31,980 nt of DNA from positions 1 through 31,980 of the forward strand of contig DAONDQ010000020.1 in NCBI GenBank assembly GCA_035402645.1. The letters are read 5' to 3'. The stretch is from DAONDQ01 sp035402645. Lineage in GTDB: Bacteria; Cloacimonadota; Cloacimonadia; Cloacimonadales; DAONDQ01. Shown piece by piece: positions 25,901 through 31,980 of the stretch. Below the pieces are notes generated by a model. The model ran no database searches. It saw only the letters and a list, made by a program, of their open reading frames with translations, and had not been told where the DNA came from. Position numbers and translations under genes: made by a program. Position 1 is the stretch's first letter. Every line of letters begins with the position of its first letter.

Positions 25901-28900
25901 CTGAATAACTCATCCATCCTGATGATGAACGGTCATTCTGTACCTTATTTAGGATGACTCTTGAAGGTTTAACAGGTACAGCCTGTAATTTATCACCTTT
26001 TGGCGTGAACTGAGGTTTTTCATTATTCCTGGTCATACTCTGCATATAGACACCATAATTCAAATCAGCTGTTCCAGTAGGATTTGATACTGTTAGAGTT
26101 CTATCCATAGTTGCAAATGGATTTAGCGTCTGCGATATTGTGGTTGGAGTTACAGCAATCGATGACCACTTCAATCCGAAATCCTGGGTTGTCGTAGCAC
26201 CGGATGTGATTGCCACACTCGCAGCATTGGAAGTGAAGTAGGATGTCCCGGGAGCAGAACAGGTCATGGAATAGGTTCCAACCACCAGGCTATTGATTTT
26301 GTAGTATCCAAATTCATTTGTAGTTGCACTCTTCAAACCAATGGTGACGAGAGCATTTGCCAAGGGGCTCATAGTTCCATAAGCATAGACATGACCTTCC
26401 ACATTACCCAAATTTGGAAATGCAGGTGCGGTAGAAGCATCATGAATATAGAAATCATCCAGCATGAATGCAAATTGATCATTCGATGTGACATGGATAC
26501 CAATATACTTACATACAGCAGCCTGGGCAGCTGTAAGAGTCCATGTATAGAATGTCCAGTCATTTTGTGTTGAAGTCATTGTCACAGTAGCTTGTATCGT
26601 ATTGGTAAAACTTGCCACCGCATTGGTAGTTGTTGAATACATGACACTGAACTTCTCTGCAGGAAAACCCGATGAAAAGGCTTTCGCCCAGAAGTTGACT
26701 GTCGCCGTTCCGGCACCTGACAATGATAACAGTGGTGTGATCAACCAGTCATTGTTCGGTGCACTAGCTGTGACAGTATCCCAGGCAACCGCCATCTTGG
26801 AACCACTATGTGTCGATCCTGCCGTAGTGGTCATCGCCGGAGATGTCATACTCGGATTGAATATGATAAAGGATTGCGGAACATTGACATTCGTCCAACT
26901 ATATCCGCTTACCCCCCATGTCTGTCCCCCGTCAACGTCCGTACACGTCCAAGGAGCAAATGATATGGCAAAATTAGTATAGGATTCAAATCCATCCTGG
27001 AAAACATTGTAGGCACATGAACCTGTCAAATTGACAACAACCGTACCGCCATTTGTGACAATGGTATAGGTCGCCGTATCTGATGCATATGCAGTAGGTT
27101 CATAAGTGAATCCAAAGGGATAAACACCACTATGCTGCAAAACGGTGCCGGTACTGAAATTTGTCGAGAATTTGCTGGCACCAGTTCCTGACATGGTAGC
27201 TGACGTAATGGTCAGGGTTCCACCGCCGGTGTTGGTGATAGCAAAATTATCACCGGATGATCCAGCAGCACCGGGATCCACGTTTCCAGCAGCCCAGGAA
27301 GAAGTATTCAAAGATACCACAGGGCTTGGATTGATCCAAAGCGGAGGTCCTACTACCGTATCCAGTATAAATAATTTCGCCTGACTGGAGTTGGTGTTCG
27401 TGCTATAGGTTTCAAAAGCAACATAATAATCGCCGGTCTTTAAGTTGCCAATATTAAATGTATATTGAGTAAAAGTAGACGTGAGAACGGTAGTGGTCTG
27501 TGCCGTGCTGAAATCATTGAAGGTCAGCATATCCGTTGTCCACTTAACTTTTATTTGTTCTGCACGAGCGGTGGCATTGTTTCTGGCATAAAAACTAATC
27601 GTGTTTCCAGCAGAAACCGTAAGCTTGGGTGTTACCAGCCTTTTGCTGTTTACCGTTCCGCTTGCCTGATAATACACTGCGTATGGGGAAGAATTGTAAT
27701 ACGAGCTTTCAACAGCCCATGTGCTGGAAGGTGTGACGACCCAAGTTGAAGGTATTGTCGTCGCGGTATCGAAACCTTCTGTTAACGTAGTCGATGTTGG
27801 TGAACCTGGTTCAATACCGACAATGGCTTCACAACCGGAATTGAAAGTGTCTCCTCCCGGGTTCAAGCTGGATAGCACATAATATCCATTGTAATACGAA
27901 TCCCAGCCCCAATTGAAATGGAATTGGTATGGGTATGCTGTGCCCTGGTAGCCATCCAGGTCAAATGCATGACCGCCAGCAGGGCCAGAACCACTGTAAT
28001 AGACAGGACGGCCGGCATCAATTTCGGATTTCATTTTTAAATCCCAAGCTGTGTCACCGCCAGTATAACCGCTTTTCTGAATAAGAGATGAAGTGCTCTT
28101 ATATCCAAAATATGTGGTTAGTGCAGATTTTGCATCATTATCATAAGCTCCAGAACCTCCTGGAGCATATTGCATGTTCACTGAAACACCTAAATGATAT
28201 AGCAAAGTTGCTAAATATGTATTATTCGTAGTGAGTGAACTAGGCATTAGTGACCATGAATAACTTGTCGTTCCAAAGTTTGCTGTCTGGGTTCCATATG
28301 GTGGGCACGAATAACTGTGAGAACCTGTACCCATGGCAGGGAATGACCAATGTTTCATGATTTGCCCCATGGCTACGGCAACGCAGCCCACCGGGGTTCC
28401 ACTTGGACAGTAATAATTATAATAGGTACCCTGTCCCCAATTCGTTTGAATAATAGGGGCAACATTACGATTTGGTTCATCTAAAGGTACAAATTGATTG
28501 GAAGCGACACTTAATCTCTGCCAATTATTCCTAATCACAGGTGTATCGGCAAGATTGTGTGTGCGTGCATATTGGATCTGACCACGATAGCTCCACAGCA
28601 AGTCATCAAATTGAATGGGGTGGTTGCTATTGCTGTAAGTTTGGTCCAAACAATATCCTAATACCGGAAGAACATTGTCTTCTGCTGCGACCATAACAAA
28701 AGCTTTTGGTCTGAAATTAAAAATATAAAACAGAGGTTGGCCAGAGTCGTCTCTGTCTACATTTGTTTCTACAATTTCTGATGTAGTGAGACTGCTGCGT
28801 TCCACTATGATGTTGGTAGCCACTTGCCTTGCCTGGTCAATTGTTATGGGTTTTGCCCAGGTTAAACAAGTGAGCAGCAACATGAGGAATGCTAATAATA

Positions 28901-28913
28901 CAATTTTCTTCAT
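22962..28913 (-). CDS. secreted C10 (streptopain-type) cysteine protease, giant multidomain
   Basis: The 1983-residue protein starts with a signal peptide (MKKIVLLAFLMLLLTCLTWA). A propeptide follows (about 21-150, with AFVMVAAEDNVLPVLGY). The C10 catalytic domain has Cys177 in PVGCVAVAMGQIMKHW and His315 in GGHAFDLDGY, then the NWGWD motif. After it come adhesin-like modules in two successive sets: an Ig-like (ASH-type) domain, a choice-of-anchor/MAM-like domain, a carboxypeptidase-regulatory-like domain (GHVYAYGTMSPLANALVTI near 834; GNVFKYGTTTPIENATVTI near 1517) and a beta-rich block ending in a GTVTPG-type unit. The last 90 residues are fibronectin type III. There is no Por-type sorting domain. 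The SD AAGGAGA supports the start, and the gene has its own terminator. It is presumably a surface or secreted protease for protein breakdown; in streptococci and Bacteroidetes relatives act on host or environmental proteins. Confidence 0.9.
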   Translation of the reverse strand: MKKIVLLAFLMLLLTCLTWAKPITIDQARQVATNIIVERSSLTTSEIVETNVDRDDSGQPLFYIFNFRPKAFVMVAAEDNVLPVLGYCLDQTYSNSNHPIQFDDLLWSYRGQIQYARTHNLADTPVIRNNWQRLSVASNQFVPLDEPNRNVAPIIQTNWGQGTYYNYYCPSGTPVGCVAVAMGQIMKHWSFPAMGTGSHSYSCPPYGTQTANFGTTSYSWSLMPSSLTTNNTYLATLLYHLGVSVNMQYAPGGSGAYDNDAKSALTTYFGYKSTSSLIQKSGYTGGDTAWDLKMKSEIDAGRPVYYSGSGPAGGHAFDLDGYQGTAYPYQFHFNWGWDSYYNGYYVLSSLNPGGDTFNSGCEAIVGIEPGSPTSTTLTEGFDTATTIPSTWVVTPSSTWAVESSYYNSSPYAVYYQASGTVNSKRLVTPKLTVSAGNTISFYARNNATARAEQIKVKWTTDMLTFNDFSTAQTTTVLTSTFTQYTFNIGNLKTGDYYVAFETYSTNTNSSQAKLFILDTVVGPPLWINPSPVVSLNTSSWAAGNVDPGAAGSSGDNFAITNTGGGTLTITSATMSGTGASKFSTNFSTGTVLQHSGVYPFGFTYEPTAYASDTATYTIVTNGGTVVVNLTGSCAYNVFQDGFESYTNFAISFAPWTCTDVDGGQTWGVSGYSWTNVNVPQSFIIFNPSMTSPAMTTTAGSTHSGSKMAVAWDTVTASAPNNDWLITPLLSLSGAGTATVNFWAKAFSSGFPAEKFSVMYSTTTNAVASFTNTIQATVTMTSTQNDWTFYTWTLTAAQAAVCKYIGIHVTSNDQFAFMLDDFYIHDASTAPAFPNLGNVEGHVYAYGTMSPLANALVTIGLKSATTNEFGYYKINSLVVGTYSMTCSAPGTSYFTSNAASVAITSGATTTQDFGLKWSSIAVTPTTISQTLNPFATMDRTLTVSNPTGTADLNYGVYMQSMTRNNEKPQFTPKGDKLQAVPVKPSRVILNKVQNDRSSSGWMSYSDGYTAGSYVGGSNVATYLERGVYYSLDSFGLFSNPVTVTQLRHTFYQDPDNVWGTSNTFKFRIYAADMTTVLFTSPTITAVSSWTTGSTNGYADVTTYTLPTPMTFSTDFIVSVIPTNTTTGYPASEVTAETWGWSILSTASPATAWSGPYDFEFCQGVYLSNYDVWAGFSSYSGVIAPGSSQDITVHFDAANLNGSSKSAYAYFVNDAIYHTPTRGDNLPVSLNLTVNSITTPIPVLNTSNWTSITASNTSASSGSVFTLTNMGIGTLTVSSITNLSATDFSTTFVPTGIALTNGQSYSFGFSYHPTSAGVDNITFDIVTSNGTVTVTLNGYGDYTLEGFEGTNFPPDGWANIDQDADTYKWYSLTTTGYPYEGAKCAASASWMADAKSATTSHESSRLVLTPDNYLITPKLSISTGDVLKYWISALDADFPAEHYSVKVSTTNASVSSFTTELFAETMTDGVWHERSIDLSAYAHQSIYLAFEHHACTDQNELMLDNVLYPVLAAPLQYGSLKGNVFKYGTTTPIENATVTINGLSAVSDADGYYEIADILVGTYDATCTKPTGSYYFDQTLTGVVINADEPTSQDFELTWAELSVSPTSFDVTLPGGQTTDRQLAIGNPAGTTDLQYYVSLWDTSTRNITPLLTAAKRPVLDRNLANALPTDVKITNHHGRTYGWYGYASTDDADIYTWAGTERATKYVLQDLGLLKPVTISQISSFFYNPSGTPWADATFHFVIYAADGTTVLYTSPDIEAVSLTEATHTLTTPIVVNDDFYVSVVPTDVSGSPFTLGTDLYSGNSYYKSSGVWTLATSEYLNYVYAEGAGWLTVSNGSGTVTPGTTANVGLHFDATGLSNTSRTCTIAVYNNSNNTSARGVTRQIPVVFTITAGGIAAPTGIVAALDGGNIVLTWDAVSGASSYTVYGTNDPYSGTWVAAQTGISTTTYTTSTDQAYRFYRVTAVSGTKHLTETPVGKPISAKK

Positions 28914-29637
28914 CCTGTTCTCCTTGTTAAGTAATTGTTAACTCGGTTTAGTTGTGTGAGTTGTTCTGTACTCGATCTGTGATTTGTTTATATTCAAATC
29001 GGTCTGTAACGATTTGATATATCTATTTAATAGCTTTTGGCATAAATCAATTGAAGAAAATTTCTTTTTTAGATGCATAATGTGATAATCTCTCCTTTAG
29101 TCTTAAGAAAACTTAGAGACAACAATATTCCTATTGTTCTCAGGATAATGAGTAATGAACACTGATTTAATCACATTCTTAAAGCCCTACATGTGGATGT
29201 GAATACACAAAGGATAATGTACGATTTTTATTTTATTGTGTCAATCGTTATTTTACTTAACCTGTTTAATGATTACACTTCCCGCATAACACGCAAAAAT
29301 ATCATCCCATTATCTCACAAATATTGATTATTTGTAGATAATAAATCTTTCCAATTTTCCGAGTTGGTGAAGAAAATAAATAATATTGCTAGCACTTGTC
29401 ATAATATTCATTTTAACATAAAGATATTCCTTGACATGCATACAGAGATTTTACAAATTAAATAATATACTTAATATTTTACTAAATTTATTTCTTTGTA
29501 TTATACGACATATTTATTATATATGACGATAATATGAAAATAGATAATCATTGAATTCAATGAGGCGATTATCAGAATGTACAATGTTAATTTAGTAAAC
29601 TCCGCATTCTCCATCAAAAAAATGATTCGCAAAACGA

Positions 29638-29673
29638 TCCGGATTGTTACAGACCGGTCCGGATTGTTACAGA
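29638..29673 (+). repeat. 16-bp direct repeat, 20-bp period, related to an inverted copy at 29000
   Basis: TCCGGATTGTTACAGA occurs at 29638-29653 and again at 29658-29673. The reverse complement of the first copy's core (CGGTCTGTAACAAT) also appears at 29000-29013 as CGGTCTGTAACGAT, 13 of 14 identical, about 90 bp before the protease start codon. Confidence 0.7.
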
Positions 29674-29736
29674 TACAGACTGAGTTACAAACGTACAAAA
29701 CGAGCCAAATCAATCTTTGGCTCATCCCCGTGATGA

Positions 29737-29884
29737 AAAGACTTCCATGTAGAGGCATTCCTTGAGAATCTAAAGGACAGAGGAAGAATTCAAGGTGATC
29801 CATACATTGAAGATTTGAGTTTGAACAACATTACTTTCAGACAAGGAGGTAGTGTAAGACAATCTGTTTTTAAAATTCGATGAA
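29737..29884 (+). pseudogene. possible C-terminal gene remnant
   Basis: The frame from 29737 to the TGA at 29882-29884 reads through 48 codons with a protein-like composition (EAFLENLKDRGRIQGDPYIE, then NNITFRQGGSVRQSVFKIR) but has no start codon; a stop lies immediately upstream at 29734. It could be the decayed 3' end of a gene or chance. I do not recognise the family. Confidence 0.25.
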
Positions 29885-29939
29885 AAGAGATAAAATCTCT
29901 TAGTATGGAAACTACGACAATTTCCTTATAGGAGGAACT

Positions 29940-31688
29940 ATGAAGAAAGTTCTGTTTTTATGCCTATTATTGATAATGAGCTATATGGTATTTGCAGTTG
30001 AAACAGAGGTACAATATCATAACCAACTCTGGGATGCATATTCATCATTACCAAGAGGACTCAGTAATGAATTTGCTGAGAGATTTACTTGTACAGCTAA
30101 TGTCAATACGCTATTGTCTGCCAGATTTTATTTCTATCACCCAACATCGTTAGGACCCTACACAAGTGTTACAGTAAATGTGTATTCATCCCTTTACGAC
30201 GCGGGTCAAGACTGGATTCTGCCGAATACCTTATTGGGTACAGTTACAATTCCGGCTTCTTCTGTTGTTGCATATCCTAATTACACTCCTGTTGACTTGA
30301 GTAGCCTCCATCTTTCTTTCCGTTCTGGAGATGAATTTTTCATCAGCTATCTTGTCAACGGCGGGTCTTATGGTGCAACATCACCTTATTCAACAATCAA
30401 TGGGCTTGGTTTATTGGGTGCTAATTCGGATCCCGGTTCTGATCGTGGAGCCCGTATGTATCGCGACACGCTTACCTCTGCTTGGTACTGGCTGTACGAA
30501 CTTAATCAATGGGATTGGGGTATCAGTGCAATCGTGGATTATGATATAACGCACGATGCTGAGTTAACTGCTGTCAATTTTTATGGAATGTATACCATTC
30601 CAACCGCGACTGATATGACCTACGATTGTGATGTGAAAAGCAATGGACTAACTGAAACTAACGTCCCGGTAAAACTGACAATCACCGATGCTGTTACTCA
30701 TGCTGTAGTATTTACTGATACTCAATATATCGCCAGCCTTGGGGCAACAGCAGTAAATGTAGTATTCAATCCCTATAGCTATACCGCTGATGGTCGCTAT
30801 AATGTCAAGATAGAGACCATGCTTGCTACCGATCAGGTAACAAGTAATGACTCCTATTTATTTGAGCAACAGGCAATTGCCACCTATCCTGCCACCATCA
30901 CGTATGATGACGGAACAAGCGATAATGCTTATGCTTATTATAGTGGTGGAGCAGAATTAGTATCATGGATTGCCCCACCATATGTTCCCTATCAACTGAC
31001 TGATGTCAGGTATTTTTTGACTGATGATACCTGGCCTGCTGGTGATGGATCAGGCAAATTCAGAGCGGTTATCTATGATGATACTGGTACTGGGGGTGGT
31101 CCCGGTACGGAATTGTATAATCAACTCATAAACGGAACACGAGGAGCATGGAATACAATCGATGTTTCAGCAGCGAATATTGTTTCATCTGGATCATTAT
31201 TTATCGGTTACAGACAAGTGGGGGATTATCCTAATTGCCCCGGCATCGGCACCGACGAAACTCCACCATTTGCGGGGGAGAATGTTACTTTTGAATATGA
31301 TTATGAATTGGGTGACCTTTATTTGAATGGAAACCCTAATGATGACTATATGATCAATGCAACCGTTGCCATTCCCAGTCCTCAAAATGTAACCATTGAG
31401 AAGGTCTCCGGCGGCAACAAAGTAAGTTGGACGGCTATCGATGGAGCTACAAATTATACAGTGAAGAGCGGTCCATCACCTGAAACTATAACATCTGTAG
31501 AAACAACCGTGTCAGGAACAAATTGGACTGATACAGCGACAGGCTCCAAAAAGTTCTATCGCGTTATCGCTAATTTCGCAGCAAAGGGTAGATATTTGAA
31601 TAGAGACAGCAAACCCAATTTGACTTTGCCTCCTTCAATTACACCTTTTACCAATGCTATCCGTTATTATGAGGAAGCAAAGCTGTAA
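29940..31688 (+). CDS. secreted protein with C-terminal fibronectin type III domain
   Basis: This 582-residue exported protein has a signal peptide (MKKVLFLCLLLIMSYMVFAV). Residues 20-200 and 315-475 are beta-rich blocks with jelly-roll-like wording (LSARFYFYHPTSLGPYTSVT; then FRAVIYDDTGTGGGPGTELY and GSLFIGYRQVGDY). The middle, about 205-310, looks Ig-like (DAELTAVNFYG, DVKSNGLTETNVPVKLTITD). About 483-555 is a fibronectin type III-like domain (SPQNVTIEKVSGGNKVSWTA ... KKFYRVIAN). The second block and the FN3 end resemble parts of the C10 protease encoded divergently. No enzyme motif and no sorting domain are seen. AGGAGG lies upstream of the ATG, and a terminator follows the stop. It is probably a surface-associated or secreted binding protein. 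Confidence 0.8.
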   Translation: MKKVLFLCLLLIMSYMVFAVETEVQYHNQLWDAYSSLPRGLSNEFAERFTCTANVNTLLSARFYFYHPTSLGPYTSVTVNVYSSLYDAGQDWILPNTLLGTVTIPASSVVAYPNYTPVDLSSLHLSFRSGDEFFISYLVNGGSYGATSPYSTINGLGLLGANSDPGSDRGARMYRDTLTSAWYWLYELNQWDWGISAIVDYDITHDAELTAVNFYGMYTIPTATDMTYDCDVKSNGLTETNVPVKLTITDAVTHAVVFTDTQYIASLGATAVNVVFNPYSYTADGRYNVKIETMLATDQVTSNDSYLFEQQAIATYPATITYDDGTSDNAYAYYSGGAELVSWIAPPYVPYQLTDVRYFLTDDTWPAGDGSGKFRAVIYDDTGTGGGPGTELYNQLINGTRGAWNTIDVSAANIVSSGSLFIGYRQVGDYPNCPGIGTDETPPFAGENVTFEYDYELGDLYLNGNPNDDYMINATVAIPSPQNVTIEKVSGGNKVSWTAIDGATNYTVKSGPSPETITSVETTVSGTNWTDTATGSKKFYRVIANFAAKGRYLNRDSKPNLTLPPSITPFTNAIRYYEEAKL

Positions 31689-31705
31689 TATTATCTAATC
31701 GTATC

Positions 31706-31737
31706 TCCCATCCTGCCTATGGTAGGATGGGATTTTT
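31706..31737 (+). terminator. rho-independent terminator
   Basis: A 12-bp stem (31706-31717 with 31721-31732, one G-T pair) with loop TAT is followed by TTTTT at 31733-31737, 17 bp after the stop of the FN3-containing secreted protein. Confidence 0.9.
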
Positions 31738-31865
31738 GTTTGAATGTCTATGTGCTGCTGCGTGGGCATCTCAAAATATTCGATAGACCATTTAACAGCT
31801 GAACCTTGTCGATGAGGTGTAAGAAATAATAAATACAGTTGATATTTGAGAAAAAAGGAGAATTT

Positions 31866-31980
31866 ATGAGGATTCAACACCTAAAATCGGTTCTTTTGCT
31901 ATCTTTATTTCTATCTGTTACTCTTGCCTGGGGTATCATCACAGATTATACCTTCTCTGGAGAAACCCTAACTTATACCG
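31866..31980 (+). CDS. exported protein, truncated by the window end
   Basis: The ATG at 31866 has AAGGAG five bases upstream. The 38 visible codons encode a signal peptide, MRIQHLKSVLLLSLFLSVTL followed by AWG, and then IITDYTFSGETLTYT. The frame is still open at the window edge. The start of the mature part is beta-prone but too short to assign a family. It continues the run of exported proteins. Confidence 0.75.
   Translation, partial: MRIQHLKSVLLLSLFLSVTLAWGIITDYTFSGETLTYT

Larger units (their letters stand above)
28914..29939. other. 1-kb AT-rich divergent intergenic region
   Basis: Two secreted-protein genes diverge from here. The sequence is very AT-rich (especially 29030-29560) with no convincing complete gene; short open frames on both strands lack ribosome binding sites. 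It contains a 14-bp perfect palindrome CATTGAATTCAATG (29549-29562) inside a wider GATAATC/GATTATC pair (29543-29549, 29567-29573), a hairpin GAGCCAAA/TTTGGCTC (29702-29709, 29716-29723) and an AAGAGAT/ATCTCTT hairpin (29885-29891, 29895-29901) before the next gene. Repeated CGGTCTGTAAC motifs and a possible gene remnant are listed separately. Confidence 0.6.

Noticed and set aside
26602..26982. 126-codon + strand frame inside the C10 protease gene
   Set aside because: Antisense shadow of a long, well-supported coding sequence; no SD and no recognisable domain.
29501..29803. Minus-strand open frame of 100 codons and a + strand one of 62 codons in the divergent intergenic region
   Set aside because: Low-complexity AT-rich translation, no SD, and overlap with direct repeats and palindromes; more likely chance openings.

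Overview
The window looks like a chromosomal segment of a Gram-negative, probably anaerobic, amino-acid-fermenting bacterium of the FCB group. The best guess is Candidatus Cloacimonadota (WWE1); this is inference, not proof. The reasons are: large secreted proteins ending in a Por/type IX-like (FlgD-Ig-like) sorting domain with the NYPNPFNPST motif, 'WISFP'-type modules, beta-helix proteins, a GlmL/MutL accessory protein of B12-dependent mutases, an asparaginyl-tRNA synthetase of the APEGYGEIIGGSQRE type, and full lipoprotein maturation (Lnt).

Layout. 1-6773 (+) is housekeeping: a 5'-truncated, unusually long GlmL/MutL-type protein, a stand-alone ChrB C-terminal-domain protein, a TPR protein ending in a cold-shock-like OB fold, a Gfo/Idh/MocA oxidoreductase and AsnS, closed by a strong terminator (6813-6841). 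6774-7217 is non-coding, with an 11-bp phased tandem repeat, an AT-rich promoter zone and a hairpin overlapping the next ribosome binding site. 7218-9067 (+) is a compact three-gene operon: a DUF2089 zinc-ribbon/HTH regulator, an overlapping 58-aa basic protein, and a 430-aa cytoplasmic protein with ENGP-repeat beta structure (DUF4097/YvlB/LiaX-like). The first and third proteins share a similar short helical tail. 9068-9741 and 16770-17085 carry two copies of one dispersed repeat plus other hairpins. 9742-16769 (+) holds two large exported beta-helix proteins with C-terminal sorting domains; the first also has a lipase-like GFSLGG serine motif and is markedly AT-rich.

22755-17086 (-) is a tight gene string: recJ, a beta-propeller lipoprotein, lnt, a MerR regulator and a DUF362/two-[4Fe-4S] protein. 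28913-22962 (-) is a 1983-aa secreted C10 (streptopain-type) cysteine protease with a roughly 700-residue duplicated module and a C-terminal fibronectin type III domain. After a 1-kb AT-rich divergent intergenic region with short inverted motifs and a possible gene remnant come two further exported proteins on the + strand, the last cut by the window edge.

How the parts fit together: half the window serves the cell envelope and secretion (lipoprotein acylation, exported adhesin/hydrolase/protease proteins). The DUF2089-ENGP operon is the most likely under-described system, possibly an envelope-stress module by analogy with YvlB/LiaX. No tRNA, rRNA, CRISPR array or intact insertion sequence was seen.
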